A stretch of DNA of 64,000 nucleotides from Methanofastidiosum sp964630765 (GCA_964630765.1 CAZVXE010000001.1:1-64000); one strand, 5' to 3'; shown: positions 16,175-25,243, counted from the first letter of the stretch. The notes: generated by a model from the letters alone, not told the origin. Numbers and translations are program-made.

Positions 16175-18058
16175 ATGGATGAAAGTGAAAAAGAACTATT
16201 ACATATGGCCATCACGCTCATAAAAGAATTTTTACCCAAAATAATCGAAAAAGTGAAAGATAAATCTAAAAATAGAATAGACGAAAACAAAATCAACAAA
16301 GCATTTGAGAATTATTATAAAACATCAATTGCAAAATATGCATGTACAAAAACATTATTCTCTTCGCAAAATCCTTTGAAATTATACGATATTTATGTAA
16401 ATATGGAACTCAAAAATCCAAATGGGGAAATAGTCTCCACAGAAAATATAAACGAAGTATTGGACATAAATAATAAAATAATAATAAAAGGAACTGCGGG
16501 TTGTGGAAAATCAACACTCGCTAAATATCTTTTTTTAAAATCTATAGAGGAAAAAGACAGATTACAAAAAATCCCAATATTTATTGAATTGCGTAATATA
16601 AAAGAAGGATATAATTCATTTCTAGAATTTCTACATCAATACCTACTAGATTATAATCTTAGATTAGAATTAGAGGAACTAGAATTATTTCTAACTACTG
16701 ATTATTTTATTTTTTTCTTGGACGGATTTGATGAGATTCCTCCAGAGTATACAAAAGAAATGGAAGAAAAAATTATTAAATTTAGTGATAAATTCTATAG
16801 CAATCATATTGTTGTTACTTCCCGACCAGATGAAAGATTTATCGCTTGGTCTAATTTCATTGATTTGGGCATAGTTCCACTTTCTAAAGAGAAGTCAATG
16901 GAATTGATAAAAAAGATAGATTATAATGAAGAAGACAGACAGAATTTTATTAATAAATTAGATGAAGGATTATATAATAAACATATCTCTTTTGCATCTA
17001 ATCCATTATTACTTATAATAATGCTTTTGACATTTAGTCGATGCGCAGATATACCCACCAAAACACATTTGTTTTACGAAGAAGCGTTCAACGCACTTTT
17101 TGAGGTACATGATTCTACTAAATCGGGCTATAAAAGAAATATCCAATCAAAACTAGAAAAAGATGACTTCAAGAGAATACTTAATTCCTTCTCCGTTATT
17201 TCTTATTTTAATAATAAAATAAATTTCAGTGAAAAAGAAGCAGATGAATATATTAGACGCACTAAAGAGCTAGTAAATATTGAATTTAATGAAAAGTTAT
17301 ATTTAGAAGATTTATTAAAATCATTATGCTTAATGGTAAAAGATGGCACTACCATAACCTTTGCCCATAGAACGTTTCAAGAGTATTTTGCAGCATGTTA
17401 TATCGTAGAAACAAATGATAATGAAAGACAAAGAAAGATTATAGAAACTCTCTTTTTAGAAAAATATGGATTAGGTGAGAACGTATTGTCTTTTATTTTT
17501 CAGATAGATAGAAAGAAATTGGAGAACTATTTAATTGACATTTTAGAAGAAATAAAGAAGAATACAGAATATGACAAATTAAGTGAAGAAGAGAGTTATT
17601 ATCTCTTCATTATTAATACATTAACTACAATATTTTTTGAGGATACAATCGAGATTTTTGACTCGCCTTACCCTATAGGCTATGGTGCAAAAAATGAGAA
17701 TTATTTAAATGTAGTAGATTTTATAAGTCAAAACTATAGTAAAGTATTTGAAAATCCATTTATTGACGAAATATATGATTCATATGGTGAATTAGAGGAC
17801 GTATTAAAAAAATATCCCGACATACTCATGAATGACGTTCTATTTAATCCTAACACTGGTATTGAGACTACTCCTCAAGGTAAAACGTACGGATTTAAAA
17901 TTACAGATATTGAGAATAAAGAAGATTTAATCACTGTAGTAAAAAACGGATATATACTAAAAAAAGAGTATTTTTTCTCAATGTACGTATTGGGTAAAAT
18001 AAAAAATGAAGCAAATCAAAGAGAAAAAAGTATTGATGAATTATTATTTAAAAATTAA
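16175..18058 (+). CDS. NACHT-domain STAND NTPase, candidate antiphage protein
   Basis: The product of about 627 residues has a short helical N terminus (to about 95). A NACHT NTPase follows with Walker A GTAGCGKST at about 106-114, Walker B FFLDGFDEIP at about 180-189 and sensor TSRPDE. A winged-helix region follows, with the AHRTFQEYFAAC motif near 405 that is typical of NACHT and bacterial STAND proteins. The C terminus (about 430-627) is probably the ligand-sensing part. No nuclease, TIR or protease effector is visible. ATG 16175 is preferred over a TTG five codons upstream. In prokaryotes such proteins are often antiphage sensors; position in this island supports that role. Confidence 0.8.
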   Translation: MDESEKELLHMAITLIKEFLPKIIEKVKDKSKNRIDENKINKAFENYYKTSIAKYACTKTLFSSQNPLKLYDIYVNMELKNPNGEIVSTENINEVLDINNKIIIKGTAGCGKSTLAKYLFLKSIEEKDRLQKIPIFIELRNIKEGYNSFLEFLHQYLLDYNLRLELEELELFLTTDYFIFFLDGFDEIPPEYTKEMEEKIIKFSDKFYSNHIVVTSRPDERFIAWSNFIDLGIVPLSKEKSMELIKKIDYNEEDRQNFINKLDEGLYNKHISFASNPLLLIIMLLTFSRCADIPTKTHLFYEEAFNALFEVHDSTKSGYKRNIQSKLEKDDFKRILNSFSVISYFNNKINFSEKEADEYIRRTKELVNIEFNEKLYLEDLLKSLCLMVKDGTTITFAHRTFQEYFAACYIVETNDNERQRKIIETLFLEKYGLGENVLSFIFQIDRKKLENYLIDILEEIKKNTEYDKLSEEESYYLFIINTLTTIFFEDTIEIFDSPYPIGYGAKNENYLNVVDFISQNYSKVFENPFIDEIYDSYGELEDVLKKYPDILMNDVLFNPNTGIETTPQGKTYGFKITDIENKEDLITVVKNGYILKKEYFFSMYVLGKIKNEANQREKSIDELLFKN

Positions 18059-18162
18059 TATGATCAGACCAGTATTCTAATACTTAAAAAGTAAGAAATA
18101 CAAAAATATAATATCTTAACTTAATAATGATTTTACTAAAAATAATTTGTAAGGTCAAATCT

Positions 18163-18225
18163 CAGTAAACGAATTGGCCCTATCTTTTAATAGAAGTTGG
18201 GAATGTTAAAAGATCCTTTAATAAT
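18163..18225. repeat. Convergent-junction repeat, copy B
   Basis: The core GAATTGGCCCTATCTTTTAA is identical to copy A, then AGAAGTTGGGAATGTTAAA and GATCCTTTAATAATA. It lies between the ends of the NACHT gene and the recombinase gene, which converge. Confidence 0.75.
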
Positions 18226-18241
18226 ACCAAGTGAAAACTTA

Positions 18242-19465
18242 TTATTTATCACCTTTTCTTTGTAACTCAAATGCCTTTTTTCTCATCTCAGGATTTGAAT
18301 TAATAATTTCCATCATTTCCATAAAAGTGTTTAATCCTTTAAGTAAATCAACATTGTCTGCTGCCATTTCAAAGAACTCTTTTCTTACTACTTTACTATG
18401 TTTTTCCAACTCAAATATTTTTTCTTCCTTTAGGGGCATACCGCAACGATAGCAGTATTCTGAAGTAGGGCCACAGTTCTCCTTGCATCTTGGACATGCC
18501 ACAGGTCTTATCTTCTCTTCTTCCGGCCTATCTTCAGTTTTTATTCCATATACCTTACTGTAAATGGCCTTATCGATGTCCCTCCCTGAAAGATGGACAT
18601 AAACCTTTGGCATGCCTGAACCAAGCTGCCATCCAAGATAATGGCACATCTCAGACTCTGTTAATTTTGAGGCCAGATGTGTTGCCCTTGTATGTCTTAA
18701 TATATGTGGGGTAACTTTCTTTTGGATTCCAGATTTCTTAACAGCTCTTTTAATTATGTTCATGTATGATTCATAAAATAAGGGCTTGCCATAATTTTTA
18801 TTCCCAGTGCCTATAAATAATGATTCATTTGAGTGAGGATTTGGATGTATTTGAATCCAGTTTTTTATATAAGGTTCTGCCATGACAAAAGGCACTAGGC
18901 GCTCTCCAGTCTTTCCCCTGACCTTTGCCTTGCCACCGAAGTTGTTGAAGGTTAGGTCCTTGAAAGTAATTGAAGCAAGTTCCCCAATTCTAAGACCTCC
19001 ATCATAAAGAAGTGCAATAGCGGCTTTATCACGGGGGTGCATTGCCGATTCAATTAGCAAAAGCACTTCATCTTTAGTGAGTACATCTGGTTTTCTAGGA
19101 TGCTTTCTTTCACCTTTTAATGACTGAAGGTCTTTCCAATCGTCACCTTTTTGCCATTTGAAAAATTTTCTTAATGTTCTTCTGTATTCATTTTTAGATG
19201 ATTCGGATATGTCTTCTACTTCCACTTTTTCTAGGACTTCTATTATGTCTTTTGAGTTCCATTCTGTAAAATCTTTATCCTTGTATCGGATACAAATCAT
19301 TCTAAGGTCTACCATGTAGCGTAATGTTCTAAGTATCCCAATCCTAGAGGCTATGAGAAAACTTTTAAACTCCTTGATGTATTGTTTATTGATGTCAGAT
19401 ATAGAGGACTTTGACAAGCGCTCTTCTTCTTTGAGTAGAATCATTTTTTCCTTATATATCCCCAT
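18242..19465 (-). CDS. Tyrosine recombinase/integrase with C-terminal zinc ribbon
   Basis: The 407-residue protein has an N-terminal SAM-like core-binding domain (about 20-110) and a catalytic domain with GGLRIGELASI (first Arg), HILRHTRATHLA (HxxR) and a final VYVHLSGRDI with the nucleophilic Tyr. A zinc ribbon follows: CPRCKENCGPTSEYCYRCG (about 325-345), then a helical tail. It is longer than the chromosomal XerA type (about 280). Zinc-ribbon recombinases of this kind are common in archaeal genomes. It sits at the right edge of the defence island and may have moved it. A tRNA-like 3' end lies upstream at 19528-19543. Confidence 0.85.
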   Translation of the reverse strand: MGIYKEKMILLKEEERLSKSSISDINKQYIKEFKSFLIASRIGILRTLRYMVDLRMICIRYKDKDFTEWNSKDIIEVLEKVEVEDISESSKNEYRRTLRKFFKWQKGDDWKDLQSLKGERKHPRKPDVLTKDEVLLLIESAMHPRDKAAIALLYDGGLRIGELASITFKDLTFNNFGGKAKVRGKTGERLVPFVMAEPYIKNWIQIHPNPHSNESLFIGTGNKNYGKPLFYESYMNIIKRAVKKSGIQKKVTPHILRHTRATHLASKLTESEMCHYLGWQLGSGMPKVYVHLSGRDIDKAIYSKVYGIKTEDRPEEEKIRPVACPRCKENCGPTSEYCYRCGMPLKEEKIFELEKHSKVVRKEFFEMAADNVDLLKGLNTFMEMMEIINSNPEMRKKAFELQRKGDK

Positions 19466-19527
19466 GAATTTATAAAAAGTTGATTAAGACTTATACATTA
19501 TCTAAAGGCATTTGTATTAGAAAAAAT

Positions 19528-19543
19528 GGCCCGGCGACCGCAC
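19528..19543 (+). other. Possible tRNA 3'-end remnant or attachment site
   Basis: GGCCCGGCGACCGCAC is a GC-rich block in an AT-rich gap, followed by CTTCTTTTTATT. It reads as T-stem 3' half (CCCGG), acceptor 3' half (CGACCGC), discriminator A and a T-rich stop. No tRNA body precedes it. Archaeal integrases often duplicate tRNA 3' ends as attachment sites, and the recombinase gene is 60 nt away. No matching partner copy is in the window. Confidence 0.35.
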
Positions 19544-19552
19544 TTCTTTTTA

Positions 19553-19954
19553 TTACCAAATCAAGCCTTCGTTTTCTTCTATTGCGCCCCTTCTTTTAAG
19601 AAAAGGGTAGATCTGTTCAATTCCAGTGATATATTTCTTTAGATATTTCTTAAGATCACGATAATAAATTATAATTACTTTTTTACCGGAAGATTGAAGT
19701 TCTTTCACATATCGTTTGAAAAGATAAGTCCCTTTTTTATCAAAATCAGTTAATACTATGACATCTTTTTCAGAAATACTGTCAATTACACAAAAAATAT
19801 TATTTTGAGAAACAGCAATAATCTTATTCCTAATCCCAAGATTTACCAGAGACTCGATATCTTTTTGCCCTTCAACTATTATTACTCCTTCTTCTTCCTT
19901 TAATCTATTTAGGATATCTATAGCATTTTCAACATCTTCTTCGATAGACATCAA
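19553..19954 (-). CDS. Small Toprim-domain protein
   Basis: The 133-residue protein has IIVEGQKDIESL (glutamate motif, about 24) and VIVLTDFDKKG (DxD motif, about 65), the two signatures of a Toprim fold. It is little more than this domain. Similar single-domain archaeal proteins (UPF0292-like, related to RNase M5 and DnaG Toprim domains) are uncharacterised. They are expected to bind a divalent metal and act on nucleic acid or phosphate esters. Two Met codons open the frame. It is divergent from the corrinoid cassette. Confidence 0.75.
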   Translation of the reverse strand: MMSIEEDVENAIDILNRLKEEEGVIIVEGQKDIESLVNLGIRNKIIAVSQNNIFCVIDSISEKDVIVLTDFDKKGTYLFKRYVKELQSSGKKVIIIYYRDLKKYLKKYITGIEQIYPFLKRRGAIEENEGLIW

Positions 19955-20008
19955 AAAATCTATTCAATTTATTATTTATAATCTTAATTAATTATAGTTA
20001 CACAAGAT

Positions 20009-20017
20009 AATTTATAT
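20009..20017 (+). promoter_or_regulatory. Possible TATA box of the methyltransferase cassette
   Basis: AATTTATAT lies about 95 nt before the corrinoid protein start in the divergent gap with the Toprim gene. The leader then contains a GC-rich GGACGGCGAGGCCATCC patch of unknown use. Confidence 0.3.
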
Positions 20018-20108
20018 GTTGGACGGCGAGGCCATCCATTAATAAGTTTTATAAGTTAGGAATTTCTAATTTTGACGAATAAATATTCTAAAAATATTGG
20101 GTGTTTGT

Positions 20109-20753
20109 ATGGTATCAAAAGAAGAAATTCTTGAAGGGTTGGCAAAGGCTGTTATAGATGGCGATGAAGTAAAAAGTGAAGAACTAGCAAAAAAATCTCT
20201 TGAACTTGGAGTAGATCCTTACGAAGCTCTGATGAACGGTTGCAATAAGGGTATGGCGAAGGTAAGTGACCTTTACGAATGCAAAGAGATGTTCGTTCCT
20301 GAGATACTTCTATCGGCTGACGCTATGTATGCTGCAATCGATATTTTGAAGCCCCATCTAAAGGTCGATGCTTCTGCAAAAAAGCCAGCGAAAGTAATAA
20401 TTGGAGTTGCTCAAGGAGACATACACGATATAGGAAAAAATCTGGTAAAAATGATGCTTGAAGTCGCAGGTTTTATCCTAATTGATGTTGGAAAAGATGT
20501 TCCTGTGGATACATTCGTTAAAAAGGCCGAAGAAGAAGATGCAGACCTTGTTACAATTTCTGCTTTAATGACCACCAGTATGTTATATATGGAGCCAGTC
20601 ATCAAAAAACTCAAAGAAAAAAATCATAAGGCACAAGTAGTTGTCGGTGGGGCTCCTATAAGTGCTGATTTTGCCAAAAAGATAGGTGCTGCCGGATACG
20701 GAAAAGATGCCGTTGAAGCTGTTAAAGTAGCCAAAAATTTAACTGGAGCGTGA
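20109..20753 (+). CDS. Methyltransferase corrinoid protein (MtaC/MtbC/MtsB-like)
   Basis: The 214-residue protein has the N-terminal four-helix cap typical of methyltransferase corrinoid proteins (about 1-85). The B12-binding Rossmann domain follows, with DIHDIG at about 104-109 (the His that ligates cobalt in base-off form), then SALMTTSM and VVGGAPIS. It carries a methyl group from the substrate-specific methyltransferase to the CoM methyltransferase. I choose ATG 20109 over the TTG four codons upstream. It is first in an operon with two UroD-family methyltransferases and a corrinoid activator. The substrate is not decided by this subunit. Confidence 0.9.
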   Translation: MVSKEEILEGLAKAVIDGDEVKSEELAKKSLELGVDPYEALMNGCNKGMAKVSDLYECKEMFVPEILLSADAMYAAIDILKPHLKVDASAKKPAKVIIGVAQGDIHDIGKNLVKMMLEVAGFILIDVGKDVPVDTFVKKAEEEDADLVTISALMTTSMLYMEPVIKKLKEKNHKAQVVVGGAPISADFAKKIGAAGYGKDAVEAVKVAKNLTGA

Positions 20754-20757
20754 TAAA

Positions 20758-21828
20758 ATGGATAAAATGTCGCCCCCTGAAAGATTTCATGCAGTGTTAA
20801 TGGGTGAAAAACCTGATAGAGTGCCTGTAAATCCTTTTATTCTAGGCTTTTCTGCTAGGGTAATGGGTATGTCTTTAGGAGATTTCTATGCAGATGGAAA
20901 TAAATCTTTTGAAGCTCAATTTATGTGCATGCGACTATACGGATATGAGTCGACTCCGATGTATGGATATGCTTCTTGTGGCCCATGGGAATTTGGTGGG
21001 GAAATTGGATTTCCATATGGTGAAGGACATAGCGCCCCTTATGTTAAAAAACATCCCGTGATGGAGTTAGGGGATATAGATAAACTTGAAGTTCCGGATT
21101 CAAATAAACCAGTTGGGGGGTATGTTGAAGCTCAAAAAGTATGCGACCGTTGTGTTGAAATGGGTATGCCAGCAATATTCCAAGGTGGAAGCGTCTTCAC
21201 AGCTGCTGCTGTTGTTGCTGATACCTCAAAGTTCTTAAAATGGACCAAAACTGAACCAAAAGCTGCACATGTATTACTAGATAAAGTATCCCAGATGTAT
21301 ATCAATCAAATAGAGTATTTTGCTAACAGATATGGCCCAGAAAAATGCGTTGTTTTTGATGGAGGCCCAGTCGAAGCAAATACAGTTATTTCACCACAGA
21401 AATTTGAAGAATTTGCATTTCCTTACATGATGAAAGTCCATAAAAAAATAAGAGAGCTAGATATCCCTGTTACTTTAATGCACCCATGCGCTGATCAAAA
21501 TTTAAATATACCCTATTACATCAAACTGAGAGAATCTTTTAACTGGAAAGGGATTTATGCTTGGATTTTTGGTCCTGAAACTCCACTGAAAACTCAAATC
21601 GAAAAATTTGGAAGCCATGATATAATTGGAGGGAACGTGGACCCACCATCAATACAGACAAAATCATACCAAGAAGTGGTCCAATTGTGTAAAGAAAACA
21701 TTGAGGCGGGAATGGACAATCCAAGAGGATTTATATTGTGCCCAGGATGCGAATTTCCACCGATGGCAGAGCCCATAAAACCTATGGCTTTCTTAGACGC
21801 TGCTAGACAATTTGGAGTATACAAATAA
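20758..21828 (+). CDS. UroD-family methyltransferase, probably substrate-specific
   Basis: The 356-residue protein has the uroporphyrinogen decarboxylase fold used by MtaA, MtbA, MtsA and O-demethylases. Zinc ligands appear as HPCAD (His-x-Cys at about 242-244) and a late Cys in LCPGCEF (about 328-331). It is less like MtaA/MtbA than the next gene (HICG, APGCG), so I infer it transfers methyl groups from the growth substrate to the corrinoid protein. Methylated thiols or methoxy compounds are plausible, because methanol and methylamine enzymes have other folds. It follows the corrinoid gene by only 4 nt. Confidence 0.75.
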   Translation: MDKMSPPERFHAVLMGEKPDRVPVNPFILGFSARVMGMSLGDFYADGNKSFEAQFMCMRLYGYESTPMYGYASCGPWEFGGEIGFPYGEGHSAPYVKKHPVMELGDIDKLEVPDSNKPVGGYVEAQKVCDRCVEMGMPAIFQGGSVFTAAAVVADTSKFLKWTKTEPKAAHVLLDKVSQMYINQIEYFANRYGPEKCVVFDGGPVEANTVISPQKFEEFAFPYMMKVHKKIRELDIPVTLMHPCADQNLNIPYYIKLRESFNWKGIYAWIFGPETPLKTQIEKFGSHDIIGGNVDPPSIQTKSYQEVVQLCKENIEAGMDNPRGFILCPGCEFPPMAEPIKPMAFLDAARQFGVYK

Positions 21829-21870
21829 TTATTTTTATTTTTTTATATTTACTTAAGTCTGGTGATTTCT

Positions 21871-22893
21871 ATGGCAGATTTAACACTCAAAGAGAGATTA
21901 AAAAAAACTTTGAATGGTAAGAAAGTTGACAAAGCACCGGTACTAGCCGTTACCCAAACAGGGACAAAAGATCTAATGAATTTAACTAAATATTATTGGC
22001 CAGATGCTAATTGGAATCCGAAAGCCTTAGCAGAGCTTGCAATAAGTGCTCATAGAGAAATAGGATTTGAAGCAGTAAGAATCCCATATTGTCTTACAGT
22101 CTTATTGGAAGCTTTAGGATGCGAAATTGAGAAGGGGGATACCACTAGACAAGCCGCAATAAGAGGTCATCCTTACAACTCTAGGAAACCTATGCCTATT
22201 GGTAGATTATCAGAGGATATTCTATCAAAAGGGAGAATACCAGTTATGCTTGAAGCTATTAAGATAATTAGAGATACCGTCGGTGAAAATGTTCCAATAA
22301 TAGCAGGTGCTGAAGGACCAGTCACAATTGCTAGCGGACTTGTAGAAGTCACGACATTGATGAGGTGGTTTATCAGAGAAAAGGAAGCGTTAGGGGATTA
22401 TCTAAGATTTGGAACAGAAGCTATGATAGAATATGCAAATGCTTTATTTGATGCTGGTGCCGATGTTTTCGCAGTCTTGGATCCAGTGGCTTCACCTGAA
22501 TTAATTAATCCTAGAGATTTTAATGAAATGGTACTACCAATCTACAAAGATATTTCAAATAAACTAAAAGGGGATGGTATACTACATATATGTGGGGACA
22601 TAACTTCAATACTTCCTCTACTTAGAGAAAGCGGTTTTTTAGGACTCAGCATTGAAGAAAAAACAGATATGAAGGAAGCGAAGGATATTTTAGGCGATAA
22701 ATTAAGACTAATTGGAAATATTTCTTCTGCAAGTACTATGTTGAACGGAACTTACAATGAAGTCTATGAAGAATGTATAACTGCATTGGAAAAAGGAACA
22801 GATATACTTGCTCCTGGGTGCGGTCTTGCACCTTTGACCCCAATTAAAAACTGTATAGCTATGATTGACGCAAGAAATAATTATTTTAAATAG
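21871..22893 (+). CDS. Methylcobamide:CoM methyltransferase (MtaA/MtbA-like)
   Basis: The 340-residue UroD-family protein carries zinc ligands HICG (about 239-242) and APGCGLAP (Cys about 317), the pattern of MtaA and MtbA. These enzymes use Zn to activate coenzyme M thiol and take a methyl group from the corrinoid protein, forming methyl-CoM for methanogenesis. A GGTGATT ribosome site at 21861-21867 points to ATG 21871 as the start, although GTG 21862 is also in frame. It is third in the cassette. Methyl-CoM reductase is not in this window. Confidence 0.82.
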   Translation: MADLTLKERLKKTLNGKKVDKAPVLAVTQTGTKDLMNLTKYYWPDANWNPKALAELAISAHREIGFEAVRIPYCLTVLLEALGCEIEKGDTTRQAAIRGHPYNSRKPMPIGRLSEDILSKGRIPVMLEAIKIIRDTVGENVPIIAGAEGPVTIASGLVEVTTLMRWFIREKEALGDYLRFGTEAMIEYANALFDAGADVFAVLDPVASPELINPRDFNEMVLPIYKDISNKLKGDGILHICGDITSILPLLRESGFLGLSIEEKTDMKEAKDILGDKLRLIGNISSASTMLNGTYNEVYEECITALEKGTDILAPGCGLAPLTPIKNCIAMIDARNNYFK

Positions 22894-22924
22894 TTTATCT
22901 TTAGTAAATAAGGAGGAATTAAAT

Positions 22925-24727
22925 ATTAAGATTACTATTTCCAATCTAAAAAAAGAAATAGAGATCTATAGTAATAAAAATAATCTTCTGGATGCCTTAA
23001 ATGATGCCGGAATTAAGATAGAAGCTATTTGTGGGAGTAAAGGTAAATGTGGTAAGTGCAAAGTAATCATTAATACTCCTAAATCTGTAAATGAGATTAC
23101 TGCAGAGGAAAAGAAAGTACTTTCTGAAGACGAAATAAAAAAAGGAGTAAGACTCAGTTGTCTTGTAAGTGTGAATGATGATATTAGTGTTGAAATTCCT
23201 GAATCTTCTCTCCAGAAAGAGCAGAGAATACTCTGCGAAGGCGTCTCAAATAAAATAAAATTTGATCCATGTCTAAAAATTAAAAAAATAAAAATTCCAA
23301 AATCTACATTGGGTAGTGAATGGAGTATAGTTGATCTTATAAAAAATGAATTGAAGGAAGAAAATCTATCAATCGATTATCTAGCTCTGAAAAATTTATC
23401 AAATAAATTAACATTTGAACATTATATCAAGATAATTGAGTACAATAAGGAACTTATTGGTATTTCCGACATAAGGCAAAAAATCTACGGAATTGCTGTT
23501 GATATGGGCACGACAACTGTTGTGACTTATCTTATTGATATGGAAACTGGAAAACTTATTGATATTGAATCAATTTTAAATCCCCAGATAAGATATGGTG
23601 AAGATGTAATATCTAGGATAACTTATTCTATGAATAATGGAGTTGATATTGTTCATAACGCCATAGTTGATGGAATTAATCTAATGATTGCTATACTCTG
23701 TGAGAGAAATAATATTTCCTATGAGTCTATTTACGAAATGACTGCTGTTGGGAATACTGCGATGCACCACATATTTCTCAATATTAATCCAAAAAGCCTT
23801 TCTGCGTCACCCTTCACACCTGTTATATCTAGCTCAATCAACATAAGAGCCAGAGAATTGGGAATAAAAATAAATCCATCAGGAAATATCCATGTCCTAC
23901 CTATAATATCTGGATTTGTTGGTGCAGATACTGTTGGAGTTCTACTTGCAACTGAGATTTACAAAAATAATGAGATTTCACTTGCAATAGATATAGGAAC
24001 TAATGGAGAGCTTGTTTTGGGAAATAAGGATACTATGGTAAGTTGCTCATGTGCGGCAGGCCCCGCTCTTGAAGGTGGACACCTTCAGTTTGGTATGAGA
24101 GCTTCTACCGGAGCTATTGAATCAGTTTTTATTGAAGATAATACTTTCACACCCTTTTATAAAACGATTAATAATGGGAAGCCGAGAGGTATATGTGGTT
24201 CTGGGATAATAGATATGGTTTCTGAGATGCTAAGGGTTGGGCTATTAGACCTAAGTGGAAGGATAATGGAGAGAGAGCATGAGCGGATACGAAAAAATCC
24301 TTCAAATGGTCAAAAAGAATATGTAATCGAGTGGAAAGAGAATACAGACACAGACAGAGATATAGTTATTACAGCGTCAGATATTAGAGAAATACAGTTA
24401 GCTAAAGGAGCTATAATGACAGGAATCATTATTCTTCTAGGAAAATTAAAAATTAGAGTAGACGATATAGAAAATCTTTATCTTGCAGGTGCTTTTGGAA
24501 ACTATATAGATATTAAGAATGCAATAAGAATTGGCCTTATACCAGACATTCCATTAGGTAAAATAAAACCTGTTGGAAACGCTGCAGGGGAAGGTGCAAA
24601 AATATCGCTTTTATCAAAAGAAAAAAGAATTGAGGAAAATATTATTAATAAAAAAATAGATTATATTGAGCTTGCTGCTGAAAAGGACTTCAATGAAGAA
24701 TTTGTAAAATCACTAAGATTTCCTTAG
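22925..24727 (+). CDS. Corrinoid activation protein (2Fe-2S plus ASKHA domain, DUF4445)
   Basis: The product of about 600 residues begins with a plant-type 2Fe-2S domain: ICGSKGKCGKCK gives C36, C42 and C45, and a fourth Cys follows in RLSCLV. A linker and an ASKHA ATPase follow, with VDMGTTTVVTYLID (phosphate 1) and AIDIGTNGELVLG. Such proteins, like RamA in role, spend ATP to reduce Co(II) corrinoids back to Co(I) after accidental oxidation. The usual start codons fit badly: a TTG at 22865 lies inside the upstream gene. An AGGAGG at 22911-22916 points to ATT 22925 (MKITISNLKK). It ends the methyltransferase operon. Confidence 0.87.
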   Translation: MKITISNLKKEIEIYSNKNNLLDALNDAGIKIEAICGSKGKCGKCKVIINTPKSVNEITAEEKKVLSEDEIKKGVRLSCLVSVNDDISVEIPESSLQKEQRILCEGVSNKIKFDPCLKIKKIKIPKSTLGSEWSIVDLIKNELKEENLSIDYLALKNLSNKLTFEHYIKIIEYNKELIGISDIRQKIYGIAVDMGTTTVVTYLIDMETGKLIDIESILNPQIRYGEDVISRITYSMNNGVDIVHNAIVDGINLMIAILCERNNISYESIYEMTAVGNTAMHHIFLNINPKSLSASPFTPVISSSINIRARELGIKINPSGNIHVLPIISGFVGADTVGVLLATEIYKNNEISLAIDIGTNGELVLGNKDTMVSCSCAAGPALEGGHLQFGMRASTGAIESVFIEDNTFTPFYKTINNGKPRGICGSGIIDMVSEMLRVGLLDLSGRIMEREHERIRKNPSNGQKEYVIEWKENTDTDRDIVITASDIREIQLAKGAIMTGIIILLGKLKIRVDDIENLYLAGAFGNYIDIKNAIRIGLIPDIPLGKIKPVGNAAGEGAKISLLSKEKRIEENIINKKIDYIELAAEKDFNEEFVKSLRFP

Positions 24728-24791
24728 TTTAGAGAAATTACTTTTCAAATATATGGGCCAATTATTTCTAGAAATTAAATAAAATAGAATA

Positions 24792-25070
24792 TTATTTTTT
24801 GAGCATGTTTGATAGTACGTTTGTGTACAAGGCAAGAATAGTCTCAAAGTCGTCTTCTTTTACATTATCAGGGACTAGTGAGTTAGCAGCGACTATCTTA
24901 AGTATCAATGACTTTAACATTCCTTTTCTGATGTCCTCTATCTCAGCAGGCGTAAGTTCATAGTTTACTTCTTTTGCTGCAATTCTTATGCCTTCTCTAT
25001 CACTCTCTGCAATCTCTTCAGGTGATGGCTCTCCCTGAATAACTACATTATCGATGTCTTCATCTTCCAT
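24792..25070 (-). CDS. Acidic small protein of unknown function
   Basis: The 92-residue protein starts MEDEDIDNVVIQGEPS and is acidic in its first half, then helical (LTPAEIEDIRKGMLKSLILKIV). A GGTGAG ribosome site upstream favours this ATG over one nine codons earlier. It converges with the corrinoid activator gene. I do not recognise a family. Composition and length resemble small archaeal regulators or chaperone-like proteins, but this is not evidence of function. Confidence 0.6.
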   Translation of the reverse strand: MEDEDIDNVVIQGEPSPEEIAESDREGIRIAAKEVNYELTPAEIEDIRKGMLKSLILKIVAANSLVPDNVKEDDFETILALYTNVLSNMLKK

Positions 25071-25133
25071 TGCCTCACCAATGAAACCTAATACCAAAAA
25101 GTTTATTAATCTTTCTATTTTGACCTTTGTGCT

Positions 25134-25206
25134 GCCCCCGTAGTTTAGCCGGATAAAATATTGGCCTGCGGAGCCGAAGCGCCGGGTTCGAATCCCGGCG
25201 GGGGCG
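25134..25206 (+). tRNA. tRNA-Arg (anticodon GCG)
   Basis: The 73-nt gene folds as a full cloverleaf. Acceptor GCCCCCG pairs with CGGGGGC, the D-stem is GTTT/AAAT, the anticodon stem TTGGC/GCCGA has loop CTGCGGA (anticodon GCG, reads CGC/CGU), and the T-stem CCGGG/CCCGG has loop TTCGAAT. CCA is not encoded. A run of T's follows directly and could end the transcript. A possible TATA box lies at about 25101-25110. Confidence 0.93.
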
Positions 25207-25243
25207 TGATTTTTTAGTAATTATGCCCTATTTAAGGCGAGAT

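Noticed and set aside
19955..20108. Cobalamin riboswitch before the corrinoid cassette
   Set aside because: I see no B12-box-like core, and the leader is too short for this structure.
22865..22924. TTG start for the corrinoid activator
   Set aside because: It overlaps the upstream gene and has no ribosome site, and the extra residues do not look like a 2Fe-2S domain. ATT 22925 is preferred.
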